From Fluviicola sp. (lineage in GTDB: Bacteria > Bacteroidota > Bacteroidia > Flavobacteriales_D > Crocinitomicaceae), in assembly GCA_029866325.1 (NCBI GenBank), contig JARWZO010000006.1:1-64000 (forward strand): a stretch of 64,000 nt of DNA, in the 5' to 3' direction. This document shows, piece after piece, positions 40,301 to 47,525 of this stretch. The notes under the pieces are model-generated. The model was not told the origin of the DNA and did no database searches. It saw nothing but the letters and a program-made list of their open reading frames with translations. Each line of letters starts with the position of its first letter. Positions within the stretch are counted from its first letter, which is position 1. Both the position numbers and the translations under genes were made by a program.

Positions 40301-41686
40301 AAAGTATCCAAGTAAATTTTCAGTGGAACTGAATGTACGGGAAACCCCAACATGCGTATCATTTTTCTTGAGGTGTACCTTTTTCAGCGGAAGCAAGGTA
40401 TTTCCAACAGCATTTTCAAGCAAGTGTTGGAACTGCTCTGTTAGGTTGCCTATCTGCTCTTCTGAAAAAAGATGAATTTTATAATCAAAGATAATTCGAA
40501 CATCCCAGCTATCATTATAATCCAAGATGTGTACAGAGAGGTCTTCTAACTGTTCATTTCTGGGCATGTGATGGATAGAAACCGGATTCCCATCGAAGTC
40601 AGATAAATAGCTGTTTCTTTCAAAAGAAAACAACGTATTATAGACTGTTTTTCCATTATCAAGTTCCTCCATCAGGTCAATCATAGGAAACTTGGAGTGC
40701 CGGTAACAACCACTTATTTCTTCCTTAGTTTTACGAGAAATACGAAGAATATCATCTTCGGAAGTTCCCGATAATGTAATCGGTAAGATGTTGAGAAACG
40801 CACCCACCGTGTTTTTTGATATCCGGCCATTTCGATTTAAAAGGGGGATTCCGACCACAAAATTTTCCTGGTCAAAAACCTTATTAATCAATGTATAAAA
40901 CAATGAAAGGAAATAGTGAAAATCAGCAATACCATGTGACTCGGCCAAAGCACAAATTTCATTGTAGACAGGGCGCTTCAGAATAATTTCTTTCCTTGCA
41001 GAAAAGAAGGAGGTATCAATTCCTGGTATTTTTTCATATTGAATGACATCTGGAGCATTCTTAAATTTTTCTATCCAAAATGCTTTATCATTTTCATACT
41101 TCACCGAATCCGTATAGGATTGATCTTCGAGGAGGTGTTTTGTAAAGTCGTGAAAAGGTTCGGAAGTATCGAAATAGGTGTTCTTTAGTTGCGAATAAAT
41201 TTCGGTTACTTGATTAAAAATCAATGACAAAGAGAAGCCATCCGCGATTAAATGATGTACTTTGACGTACCAGTAAAATGTATTCTCCGCTGACTTGAGT
41301 AGTACCGTTGTAAAAAATTCCGTCTCGATATTGGCACTGATTTTAAAATTTTCGTTGATCCAATTCTCACAATCCAAAACGGCATTTTCTGATGCTGAAA
41401 AATCGTAAAACGGTACTTCCAGCGAATAATTTTCATCGAAATAAAGTGCATCTTTTCCGTCTAAAGAAGTCATTCTTATACGCAACGCATTGTTTTGTCT
41501 TAACAACGCATCGATTGCCTGTTGAAAAACATCACGATCTACCTCTCCCTGAATGACAGCGTATCCTCCAATGTTGAACAATGCCGACATAGGATGCAAC
41601 CGTTGGGAAATCCAAATGGCATGTTGCACCTTGGTGAGAGGAAACAAGTTGCGGTCATTTTTTTCTTCTTCAGATAGCAGTTGCAT
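31319..41686 (-). CDS. Trimodular NRPS: C-A(Gly)-PCP, C-A(Leu)-PCP, C-A(Ser)+FkbM-PCP
   Basis: 3455 aa, probably the start of the line because it opens with a C domain and no docking or loading part. C1 (VQHAIWISQRLHP, HHLIADGFS) looks like the EntF/starter group that accepts an acyl carrier-bound acid. A1: YVIYTSGSTGAPKG near 600, pocket DILQLGMIW, Gly. PCP1 near 984. C2: HHIISDGW near 1182. A2: pocket DAWFLGNVV, identical to a classical Leu code. PCP2 near 2023. C3 near 2214. A3: pocket DVWHISLID, Ser. After the A8 region (KIRGYRIELGEIE) this A domain is interrupted by an FkbM-family methyltransferase (about 2995-3260, VDVGANLGMFS, LLKIDVEKAE) before A10 (NGKIDRKAL near 3325). PCP3 near 3375. 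An O-methyl-Ser is the simplest inference. The acidic tail ends in NLLNQIEDEE and overlaps the next start by 11 nt. Confidence 0.95.
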   Translation of the reverse strand: MQLLSEEEKNDRNLFPLTKVQHAIWISQRLHPMSALFNIGGYAVIQGEVDRDVFQQAIDALLRQNNALRIRMTSLDGKDALYFDENYSLEVPFYDFSASENAVLDCENWINENFKISANIETEFFTTVLLKSAENTFYWYVKVHHLIADGFSLSLIFNQVTEIYSQLKNTYFDTSEPFHDFTKHLLEDQSYTDSVKYENDKAFWIEKFKNAPDVIQYEKIPGIDTSFFSARKEIILKRPVYNEICALAESHGIADFHYFLSLFYTLINKVFDQENFVVGIPLLNRNGRISKNTVGAFLNILPITLSGTSEDDILRISRKTKEEISGCYRHSKFPMIDLMEELDNGKTVYNTLFSFERNSYLSDFDGNPVSIHHMPRNEQLEDLSVHILDYNDSWDVRIIFDYKIHLFSEEQIGNLTEQFQHLLENAVGNTLLPLKKVHLKKNDTHVGVSRTFSSTENLLGYFEAQVTENPDNTAFEFEENIISYSELDRQSNRIAHYLRNDCKLKQGDLVGVFLKRSEQLLPALIGILKSGGAYLPIDPDLPESRIAHYVNDSSLKLILSQELFQERLQPFDENVVFLEEIEPIKTAVYFEPIDSSLSANDLCYVIYTSGSTGAPKGVEITHGNVLNLLIDLQERIAISASDRFLATTTYSFDISVLELFLPLITGATVVLASSEMVKDAESLKNVLSDSDISFMQATPSAWQMLFDSGWSGNQGLKILCGGELLNRSLAERLLSASSEFWNMYGPTETTIWSTCNRISSKEDIGTIGIPIANTKIYLLNGQGQEVPDGFIGEICIGGAGVAKGYRNNSELTDEKFIHVPVLDGVRLYRTGDFGKWENQQLHFAGRKDEQIKIRGHRIELGEIENALTSYKPIRNAIALSFKNEKGENYLVAYIKSEEQKVNITEVRNHLKTFLPEYMLPEYFISIADFPLTNNGKIDKKKLPVPTSKNILRSVEYSEPKTKEEEKLVLIWQELLGQDRIGIKDDFFELGGHSLKALRLKNSIYQSFGVVVDLKLLFTHTTIESLGRLLVESERSDYAFFETAPKLEFYPLSSSQRRLWVLSQFSQGNIAYNMSGAYRFEGVLDRDKLNASFELLQERHEILRTVIYENPEGALFQIIQPEPNFVMDYEDLRDSANNLELVREGIASEFVTPFDLSKGPLLRARIYQVSDQSYVFSFSMHHIISDGWSMNVLIDELVENYSGLIAGIAPEKASLRVHYKDYSYWQQSKLKTEAFSSSKSYWMNQLGGDLPILDLPFDHLRPALKTYNGSKLSLLLEPSLVADFHELGASHGATLYMSLLAALNTLFYRYTGQHDILIGSPVAGRDHIDLENQIGYYVNTLVFRSRFSQQATFLDVLQESVSVALEAYAHQSYPFDELVEALSVQRDLSRNALFDVMMVLQNLNDQEVVSRSLGDVTILPYEESDQVVTKFDLTFHFSELPEGLLLSIEYNSDLFEPETIGRMLTHFEGVIGGVCADPTLSLNKIDYISTGEKSVLLNDFNATEVSYPAGTITELFAHAVLNHPTNIALVHKGEQLSYAELDLLSTRFGLYLRTMYGIQREDLVGIVLDRSEWQVIALLGILKSGAAYVPIDPESPAERIAYIKSDSGCKLLIDTDELERFESLEHNYSNAAIDLINDPNDAAYVIYTSGTTGKPKGVIVEHANVVNLVFWHQSHFSISENDRATLYAGVAFDASVWELFPYLLSGASVYIVPEDIRLDTVSLNAFYENNKISISFLPTQFAEQFQEIDNQSLRYLLLGGDQLHRVTKTNYQVVNNYGPTENTVVTTSFTVTDSESSIPIGKPIANNSVYILDDKLNLVPIGIQGEICVSGKSLARGYFNQPELTNAKFIKHPYFNDQLLYKTGDLGKWLSNGNIEFLGRIDDQVKIRGYRIELGEIESVLQNHSAITAALVLAKADEENRKELVAFVVSDVQLSSNEIRSYLSHQLPAYMIPGHFVVVDSIPLTSNGKADRNKLVNLLDNSIDLRAANDVAPCTETEIKLANIWEELLHKKVSGIHQGFFEIGGHSLSVTRLSTKIHKVFDVKIPLADLFTHTTIEQQATLIQQTGKTAFLIIPGLELAPNYELTASQKRLWILSQITEANVAYNMPGVFRFSGSINEDSLDFAFHALFSRHESLRTVFKEDNQGEVKQFILAEEAIGFKIVKQDLRGMVSQQMLLHDLIQSEFNASFDLEKGPLIRATLLQIEENEWIFSYVMHHIISDGWSMQIVIKELLLFYNLHQNNEVNTLTPLRIHYKDFANWQHEQLKKPELQLQKAYWLKQFEGEIPVLELQGDWVRPAIKTYRGKSFKTVFNKKLSQDLKNASQETGTTLFMSLLTILNALLYKYTKQTDIIIGSPIASRGHVELENQIGLYLNTLAFRTTFNEQDSFHQLLAQCKELTLKAYENQAFQFDELVDSLNLKRDLSRNALFEVMLVLQNTKLNAETTANTDFVLSEYQGVDNAMSRFDLVFNFEEVDDALELTMVFNSDIYKQETVFQLATHFVQLSEKVISSPQESLNQLVFLTESEQQRLIHGFNNSKMAYRTEATLVQLFEEQVDKTPESVALVIENRSYTYRELNEKANQLGDYLRKEYAILPDELIGVMLDRSEWMIISILGILKSGAAYMPIDPEYPTLRLNYILEDSKAKVVIDELELGRFKKKSDQFSSENPALDTTSSNLAYVLYTSGSTGNPKGCMLEHRGVVNRIQWMWEQYGFTSKDVILQKTTFTFDVSVWEIFMPLCWGTKMVLCHKNDIASPDRILELIQKHQVTCLHFVPSMLDVFISSIFTYRDLTERMSGLTKLITSGEALAPDLVRRWYEKVDIPIHNLYGPTEASIDVTHFTTSKDDRKIPIGKPISNTEIYILDSQNLLLPIGVAGEIMIAGDGLARGYLNKPEQTAEKFVRNPFDSGKQMYKTGDVGRWLPDGNVEYLGRMDDQVKIRGYRIELGEIEAALHEHPAINSSVVLVKETRENNKELVVYYVPDEHIAFTANTIVKAPKDDFNDEIELYELANGLSIYANNKSELQFLYEEIVEDRVYLKHGITIPDNACIVDVGANLGMFSIHSTTIAENVTVFAFEPVPPIFDLLERNTSLYKENFHVFNIGLSDKEEEATFTYYRNATILSGRYAEEHEVRDTVEKFIQNTERNETNQISEEEIGQLLNDRLISESYKCQLKTLSQVIHENEIQQIDLLKIDVEKAEMDVLNGIDEKDWKKIRQIVLEIHDEESRLEIIEQMLISRGFHVIVEQSADLEGTSLYDVYAISDQNQARNPNNTKVESSVSREYEPWFGVNKLKEQLKIYLKNKLPDYMIPAQFVPVKSIPLNANGKIDRKALLSIQEYSLTNNMDYIAPRNEIEEKIVQIWKDVLEVEKIGMSDNFFDLGGNSIKIVKMVGLLNKISNKKITVLTAFKFPNIQGLSEYIESDENLDIIDVEIVDEEMKETVTIMEETMNLLNQIEDEE
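36692..36764. repeat. A3-motif tract nearly identical to 2884-2956
   Basis: Partner of the tract at 2884-2956, in the Leu adenylation domain. Same orientation. Confidence 0.7.
38701..38798. repeat. PCP-coding tract nearly identical to 1751-1848
   Basis: Partner of the tract at 1751-1848, in the module 1 PCP of the trimodular NRPS. Both are in the same orientation and 37 kb apart. Confidence 0.75.
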
Positions 41687-41716
41687 AATGTATTCTAGTT
41701 GTTTAGAGAACAGTGG

Positions 41717-43339
41717 TCAGATAATAAACACTTCATCTTTTTCGTATGCATAAAACAATTCCTTTTCACCGAATAATCGCTCTCCAATTATTCCTCTTTG
41801 GTTGCAGGAGTCAACAAGCATGTTCGATTGCACAATAGGATTCGATTCATCAGTGTATTTAATGCTACTAATAAATTCCAACCACGGTTCTTGCCCCATA
41901 GCATAGACATATACTTCGCGCGGGTGAAAAATATTGATGAGATGCATTCCTTTCTCAAAATTAGATCCAGAAAGCCTTCTGGAATTGTCCTTGTCGCGCG
42001 CCAAATTTTCGCTTAACAGCGGTCCGTATAACCAGGACAATGGCGCTCCATCGCATTCCATTCCAAGGAAAATGACATCAATATCGCCCACAAAACGGTG
42101 AACATGTTGGTAGAGTTTCGGTTCAATAATTTTTGAATCGGCTACAAATAACAATGTAAATTGCTCAATAGCAATATGAAAACACGATTTGGATTTTACA
42201 TTCAAATCACTGTGCTCCCCGGTAAATGGAATACCCGTTATCGTACAATTTTTGAAACAGATCTCTTCCATTTCATTGATTTCAATCACATTATCAAAAC
42301 CAATGTGCTTGAACATTAATTTCAAATTAGGGTCTTGCAGAGATCCATTTGTGGTTGATGGAACAATAATGTTTTTGATTTTATGGCGAAGAGGTAATAA
42401 GGTTTCGAGTAAAATATGGTCTTGATGATTGTGCGTTATGAGTACATAATCAATTGTATCCGGAAGATCAATATCCGAAAAATGAGCGATATCCGAATCA
42501 TATCCATAATAGCTAATGAGCGGATCAACCAATATGGAAACATCCTTTGTTTCAATGAGAATACAAGCGTGGCCGAAATAGCGCATTCTTACTTTATCAC
42601 CATCATATTTGTTATAAACAGTTGGTTTTTCCTCCGTAAAAAACGTATCAAACAGTGTGCGTTTCTCACTGGGAATATTTAGCTTCTTCGCAATTTCTTC
42701 AATTGATCCAGGGGTTCTTTTCATTTTGCTCAATGCATCTATTCCATCAAAAGAAAATGGAATAGACAAATGGAGTACATGCGGCTCATCTAACTTAGGT
42801 GTACTCAAACAAAATGGGCGTTGGTCATTCTCAGTAATCCAAAGCGCAATACTTTGGGAAGAGGTATTGTAGAATTCACTTTTATACAATAGCGGTTCAA
42901 AAAAACGAAACGACGGATGGTTATTTAAATCGTAAACCAACTCAACATACCCTTTCAGTAAATCGGGAACTTTACCGTATAGTTCTTCCATTGAATAACC
43001 TGTAGCATTTGCCTTCAGCATCTTATCCAAGTCAACAATTGCTACTGACAATTCAATGAGCTTCGATTGATTTTGAAGCGTTTCTTCCCGCAGTTTCTTT
43101 ATTTCATCCAGGCGTTGAACTTTAAAATCCATAAATGGCCCTCCAAGCATTTTCGGGTTTTTTACGGCCGATTCATGAATATCAGGAGCCAAAAGATATG
43201 ATTCCATGATTTTCAAATGCCGATTTATGATGTTCATGGCTGCAGTTGCAGGCGATACAAGATGCGACCATGCATACCATTTTTCAATCAACGGTTCAAT
43301 AACCAGGTTCGGTTTTAAGTAAAATTCTTTATCGCTCAT
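41717..43339 (-). CDS. CmlA-like di-iron beta-hydroxylase of carrier-bound amino acids (MBL fold)
   Basis: 540 aa, close to the length of CmlA. The N-terminal third (EPLIEKWYAWSHLVSPATAAMN, NRHLKIMESY) resembles the dimerisation domain found only in CmlA-type enzymes. The C-terminal part is a metallo-beta-lactamase fold with THNHQDH near 300 and further His, Glu and Asp ligands. CmlA uses a di-iron site and O2 to beta-hydroxylate an amino acid held on an NRPS carrier domain. Here it lies 30 nt upstream of the first NRPS gene, so it probably acts on one of the tethered residues (Leu is a candidate since Ser and Thr already carry a beta-oxygen). Simple hydrolase activity is the alternative and is less likely given the N-terminal domain. 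Confidence 0.82.
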   Translation of the reverse strand: MSDKEFYLKPNLVIEPLIEKWYAWSHLVSPATAAMNIINRHLKIMESYLLAPDIHESAVKNPKMLGGPFMDFKVQRLDEIKKLREETLQNQSKLIELSVAIVDLDKMLKANATGYSMEELYGKVPDLLKGYVELVYDLNNHPSFRFFEPLLYKSEFYNTSSQSIALWITENDQRPFCLSTPKLDEPHVLHLSIPFSFDGIDALSKMKRTPGSIEEIAKKLNIPSEKRTLFDTFFTEEKPTVYNKYDGDKVRMRYFGHACILIETKDVSILVDPLISYYGYDSDIAHFSDIDLPDTIDYVLITHNHQDHILLETLLPLRHKIKNIIVPSTTNGSLQDPNLKLMFKHIGFDNVIEINEMEEICFKNCTITGIPFTGEHSDLNVKSKSCFHIAIEQFTLLFVADSKIIEPKLYQHVHRFVGDIDVIFLGMECDGAPLSWLYGPLLSENLARDKDNSRRLSGSNFEKGMHLINIFHPREVYVYAMGQEPWLEFISSIKYTDESNPIVQSNMLVDSCNQRGIIGERLFGEKELFYAYEKDEVFII

Positions 43340-43362
43340 TACAATTCGTTAAAGGTTAACTT

Positions 43363-43761
43363 TCAGTTTTGAATCAATTCTTCCAGGTCTTTATCTGCCC
43401 GTTTCCCAAATACTTTTGTTCCTGTATATAATGCGAGTCCTGCCAAAATCCCTCCAATACAACCTGAGATTAGTACCAATACCATTTTATCAACAGACAT
43501 GACCTCACCGATTTTCTTTAAGATCGTGCTATCATATTTTTGTTCAAAAAAGATCATTGCACCCCCCCAGGTAAAAAACCCAGCCAATCCCCCTGTCCAA
43601 AACGTTTTGATATCCCATTGACGATGATCAATGAACACCCCTAGCAGAAACAATGGAACGGTAAAACTCCACCAGGGAAGAGTGGCAATCAAACCAGACG
43701 TTACAATCAATGCAATTGCAACAAGAAATACCAAAAATTTGATGAATCGACTTATTTTCAT
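43363..43761 (-). CDS. Small membrane protein of unknown function
   Basis: The ORF track starts at 43812, inside the acylase gene. An ATG at 43761 (MKISRFIKFLVFLVAIAL) lies 7 nt after the acylase stop and opens directly into the first membrane segment, so I choose it (132 aa). There are four hydrophobic stretches (LVFLVAIALIV, LPWWSFTVPLFLLGVF, a Gly-rich GLAGFFTWGGAMIFF, VLVLISGCIGGILAGLAL) and a charged C-terminal tail. I do not recognise the family. Its place between the periplasmic acylase and the beta-hydroxylase in a tight operon suggests a role with export or maturation, but nothing in the sequence proves this. Confidence 0.65.
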   Translation of the reverse strand: MKISRFIKFLVFLVAIALIVTSGLIATLPWWSFTVPLFLLGVFIDHRQWDIKTFWTGGLAGFFTWGGAMIFFEQKYDSTILKKIGEVMSVDKMVLVLISGCIGGILAGLALYTGTKVFGKRADKDLEELIQN

Positions 43762-43768
43762 TTCGAGA

Positions 43769-46192
43769 TTACTTAAGTATCCATTGACTCTTTGACAGCT
43801 TTTTTGCTTCACCTTTTGTCATATAGAAATTCAGCGAATAATATTTTCCTTTGTTCCAGGGAGCGATAAAGTTATCATAATATTTACTTCCTGCGTTACC
43901 TGATTGTCCGCCCGCATATATGCCATAACCCCGGGGTCTGTCACCCAATTCCACGATCATTCTCCAGGAGGGCCCCCACGAAGTTGAGGTGGCATTAATT
44001 GCGGATGGATGCCCGGATGATTTCATGTCGGTTATGCTGAATGCTTTTTTGCTGGTAGGATGCAAAATCATGAGTTTGTTATTGTTCCCCCATTCTACAC
44101 CAGCATTGTCACCCTTTTGAAGGTACTCAACGTACGCTTTAAAAAATGCCTTACGAACAATAAGATTCGAGTGCTCTGTTTTTGAAGTCCCTAGTCTGTC
44201 GAAATAAGCATTCTCCGGTTCATTTTTCAGAAGATCCAGAAGTACATAATTTTCAGGAAGGACGGAATAAAATGAATAATTCGAGATTTCATCCCAGGTA
44301 AGCGTTTCAGTATTCTTCCACCACAGTTCAAAAAACAAGGCCATTTGACCCGATCTGTTATAGTCGAAGGACCAACTTTTCAATCTCTTTATCAAGCTTA
44401 TTTGTTTCTCATTCAATCCTTTAACAGAAAGATGATTTAACAATTCAGGAAGTGCCTGCGAAGCAAAATCATTTGTATTGTCTGTTTGCAATCGCTGCAT
44501 TTTTCGTTGATCAAAATGCTGCTCATTTTTCAACAATTTATTGATCCTGTTTGCCCGCGTTTCGAAGAAATAACCATAATAATAATACGGGTAGTTATCT
44601 GTTGTAGGGTGCTGATTTGCCGAGAGTAAATAATGTGATGACGGGTTCTTACTTGCCGGAAGGCTATCAATCGGGATATATTTCTTATACAAATGAGTGC
44701 TTTTTGACCCGTCTAGTATAAACATTCCCTGACCTTCCCATCTTACAGGAATATTCCCTTGGTGGTTAATGGAGATCGTATTGTCTTTACATGCAAATGT
44801 GAAATTTTGAATCGGACATTTATAGTGCTTTATTGCATCAACATAGTCGTTGTAATTCTTCGCTTTGTTGAGCTTTATAAACGTCAAAAACTCATTTGAG
44901 GGTTCTAATAATTCCCACCTGAGTGCATGATTCCCCAATCCCTCATTGATATTTGGAAATGATTTATCAAACACAATCGGACCATGAACAGAAGAATAAA
45001 TCGTATCGACAAACGGTTTTTTTCCTTTTCGATTGATCGTTTCGAAATGACGTTTCAACTTCACCTGTTTACCATCCATTTGATAGGTAGAATAATCCTC
45101 GGATATTTTCATTTTGTACCAATCTTTCACGTCATCAGCTCCGTTGGTTATTCCCCAGGCAATATTTTCGTTATACCCAATAATGACCGAGGGTGTACCT
45201 GGAATGGCAACACCGTAAACATTCATTTCGGGACAGTTAAGTTGCACTTCTAACCAAATGGAAGGCAACGATAATGTTAAGTGAGGGTCATTGCACAGGA
45301 TGGGAAATCCTGAAGTTGTTTTTTGACCGTCAACCACCCAGCTATTACTTCCTAGCTGTGGATTATAGTTGCTCTTATAGGTGGTTTTTGAAGAAATAAA
45401 GGAGTAATTCAAATAATCAGGTTGAATGATTTCTTTAAGCGAGGGATTAAGCTCGCCCACTAATTCTTGCATTACAGGTGTTGTATGCCCATTGGATTGA
45501 GGAAATAACTTATTGAAGTTAACCGTTCCTAAAGCAAGCATAAGGTTGGTCATATTGAGATCTTCCTCATAACCCGATAGGTTATTCCCCATGTGTTTGA
45601 GTAAAAGTATTGATTTCAGGTTCGACCATTCTTCCGGTTCGTAATTCAATAACTTGTATTCCAAAGGTAGTTCAGCATAATTTAATCCTTTAATGTAGGC
45701 GTTTACACCTTTTGTATAGTTCGATAGCGCCTTTAACGTTATAGGATCCCTTTCAATAAGCGTTAAAGATTTTTTAGCCGCCAACAATAACCCGAGCCTT
45801 CTTTGACTTCTATCGTAATTCAGGTAAGCATCATCGGTAAAAATTTCGGATAGCCTGCCTGCTGCAACATAACTGATAAAATCCATTTGCCAAAGTCTAA
45901 GAGAGGCCGTTACATAACCCTGAGCGAAATAAAGATCGTCTTCACTATCCGCAAAAATGTGGGGAACTTTTCGTTCGTCGAAGTAGATCGTTGCTGAGTT
46001 ATTTATTCCGGTGTCAGAAATTTTTCTTTCCAAATTGTCTATATCAACATCTGAACCGTTTTGAATAAACCCAAGAAATGGATTCATAAATTTACCCAGT
46101 GGTGGAAGGTCGAACATTGCTGTAGAAAACCCCCATATAAGAAGAACCAGGATCGAAAACGGAAACAAAAATGATGGATTTATTCTTTTCAT
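43769..46192 (-). CDS. Penicillin acylase-family Ntn hydrolase (PvdQ-like), membrane-anchored or periplasmic
   Basis: 807 aa. A hydrophobic N-terminus (PSFLFPFSILVLLIWGFSTAMF) acts as a signal or anchor. The precursor should self-cleave before the nucleophile Ser in QLGSNSWVV (about residue 281), giving alpha and beta chains. NDPHLTLSLPSIW, GTPSVIIGYNENIAWGITN and a late GQSGNAGSKYYDNF are standard family motifs. Family members remove acyl chains from amides. PvdQ does so on the fatty-acylated pyoverdine precursor in the periplasm. With an acyl-starter NRPS and a PvdE-type exporter in the same operon, removal of the starter acyl group after export is the best guess; quorum-signal degradation is the alternative. 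Its start overlaps the PPTase stop (ATGA). Confidence 0.87.
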   Translation of the reverse strand: MKRINPSFLFPFSILVLLIWGFSTAMFDLPPLGKFMNPFLGFIQNGSDVDIDNLERKISDTGINNSATIYFDERKVPHIFADSEDDLYFAQGYVTASLRLWQMDFISYVAAGRLSEIFTDDAYLNYDRSQRRLGLLLAAKKSLTLIERDPITLKALSNYTKGVNAYIKGLNYAELPLEYKLLNYEPEEWSNLKSILLLKHMGNNLSGYEEDLNMTNLMLALGTVNFNKLFPQSNGHTTPVMQELVGELNPSLKEIIQPDYLNYSFISSKTTYKSNYNPQLGSNSWVVDGQKTTSGFPILCNDPHLTLSLPSIWLEVQLNCPEMNVYGVAIPGTPSVIIGYNENIAWGITNGADDVKDWYKMKISEDYSTYQMDGKQVKLKRHFETINRKGKKPFVDTIYSSVHGPIVFDKSFPNINEGLGNHALRWELLEPSNEFLTFIKLNKAKNYNDYVDAIKHYKCPIQNFTFACKDNTISINHQGNIPVRWEGQGMFILDGSKSTHLYKKYIPIDSLPASKNPSSHYLLSANQHPTTDNYPYYYYGYFFETRANRINKLLKNEQHFDQRKMQRLQTDNTNDFASQALPELLNHLSVKGLNEKQISLIKRLKSWSFDYNRSGQMALFFELWWKNTETLTWDEISNYSFYSVLPENYVLLDLLKNEPENAYFDRLGTSKTEHSNLIVRKAFFKAYVEYLQKGDNAGVEWGNNNKLMILHPTSKKAFSITDMKSSGHPSAINATSTSWGPSWRMIVELGDRPRGYGIYAGGQSGNAGSKYYDNFIAPWNKGKYYSLNFYMTKGEAKKLSKSQWILK

Positions 46193-46830
46193 TGTACTTC
46201 CATTTTTAACGGTTTATATTCCGTAATAACGAGTTTTTCGATGGTATTTTTAACACAGATACAACTGGCATAATCATGATGAATTTCAATCGGATGAAGA
46301 ATCCATTTTCCCAATTGATCATGGTAGACAGTGTCTATTGCGCAATAACGATCTCCACTTGTTATCCCAATTCCCATTGCTTTCATCAACGCTTCTTTTC
46401 GCACCCAAATGTCATAGAACGTTTGATGAGGGTTGTCCGACGAAACAATAGCCTGTTGCTCTTTTGAATGAAGGCAACCCATGATATCCTGGTAGTTAAG
46501 CTCGTTCTTTTGTTCTATATCAACTCCCAATTCCTGTTCTCCATAAGCAAACAACACCAGATTGCCGGAATGGGAAATATTGAACTCCATCCATTCTTTG
46601 ATAAACGGTTTTTTATACTTGTGAATATCCCATTTAGTGATGAGTTCCTCTTTTCCAAACTGCTTCAACGTATCTAAAAGCATCAGTCTGGCCAAAAGCC
46701 TTCCTTTTCTATCGGAATCGTTTTTGTATCTCATTACCTCGACTTGCATGGATACAGGCAGTTGCATCAGGTAAAAACTAAATTCCTGATCCGCAATGAT
46801 TTTAGTATCGCTATAAAGTAACGTGATCAT
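46189..46830 (-). CDS. Sfp-type 4'-phosphopantetheinyl transferase
   Basis: 213 aa. It has the Sfp/AcpT signature: FNISHSGN, the magnesium-binding ELGVDIEQK, and WVRKEALMKAMGIGI. It transfers phosphopantetheine from CoA to the Ser of the PCP and ACP domains, needed for every carrier domain in the cluster and the free ACP at 52965. It overlaps the thioesterase gene by 20 nt and the acylase gene by 4 nt, so the three are translationally coupled. Confidence 0.92.
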   Translation of the reverse strand: MITLLYSDTKIIADQEFSFYLMQLPVSMQVEVMRYKNDSDRKGRLLARLMLLDTLKQFGKEELITKWDIHKYKKPFIKEWMEFNISHSGNLVLFAYGEQELGVDIEQKNELNYQDIMGCLHSKEQQAIVSSDNPHQTFYDIWVRKEALMKAMGIGITSGDRYCAIDTVYHDQLGKWILHPIEIHHDYASCICVKNTIEKLVITEYKPLKMEVQ

Positions 46831-47506
46831 AGCGTGTTTTTATAATGTTCGCAATTTTGGCCGCGTGGTTGTTGATGAAAAAGTGATCTCCTTCTATAAT
46901 CTCGTAATCAAAATCTGAACGGGTGTATCGCGACCAATCCGTGATTTCATCAATACGACCTTCATCACTTCCCATCATTGCATAAATAGGTGTCGCTATT
47001 GGCTGATCTTCAGCTAACTCATTGCGTTCGGCGATTTCAAAATCAGCTCGTAATATAGGTTCGAAGAAATCAAAAAGCTCCTGGTTATTAAGAAGTTCAT
47101 CCGACACACCTCCCAATTTTTTAAGCTCATTCACAAAATCTTCGTGATTCATCAAGTATCGGTTTCTTGAATCCTGAACACCTGGACCGGGATTTCCACT
47201 AACAAAAATACTCTGAGGTGCATCTTGTTTTTGTTCCATAAGTCCTGCAACCCGAAGGGCCAGACTTGCCCCCATACTATGTCCAAAAATGATGTAGTTG
47301 GATTTATTTCTTTTGAAACGCAGCTGGTCATACACATCAAGCGCAGCGGCATCAAAATCACTGATGAGCTTCTCGTTAATACGCTTTCCTCTTCCAGGGA
47401 GTTCAAGCGAAATAATGTCAAACTCTTTTAGAAAAGAGTACATAAAACGAAAGGAATAAGTATTTCCTCCTGCAAAGTGTATAAAAAACAACTGTGTCTT
47501 TTCCAT
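46811..47506 (-). CDS. Type II thioesterase
   Basis: 231 aa alpha/beta hydrolase of the GrsT/RifR type: FIHFAGGNTYSF oxyanion segment, nucleophile in FGHSMGASLA, an Asp in the PIYAMMGSDE region, and a late His in EGDHFFINNH. Such proteins clear mis-acylated or stalled carrier domains of NRPS/PKS lines. It is stand-alone and not fused to the last module, so it is unlikely to be the releasing enzyme. It lies 19 nt after the exporter gene. Confidence 0.92.
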   Translation of the reverse strand: MEKTQLFFIHFAGGNTYSFRFMYSFLKEFDIISLELPGRGKRINEKLISDFDAAALDVYDQLRFKRNKSNYIIFGHSMGASLALRVAGLMEQKQDAPQSIFVSGNPGPGVQDSRNRYLMNHEDFVNELKKLGGVSDELLNNQELFDFFEPILRADFEIAERNELAEDQPIATPIYAMMGSDEGRIDEITDWSRYTRSDFDYEIIEGDHFFINNHAAKIANIIKTRYDHVTL

Positions 47507-47525
47507 TTTCTCGTTTTATCTCTTG

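Noticed and set aside
41717-43339. Beta-lactamase or simple hydrolase call for the MBL-fold protein
   Set aside because: The CmlA-type N-terminal domain, length and position before an NRPS gene favour a beta-hydroxylase.
46811-47506. Stand-alone thioesterase as the chain-releasing enzyme
   Set aside because: It has the type II editing features and is not fused to a terminal module; the line continues beyond the window.
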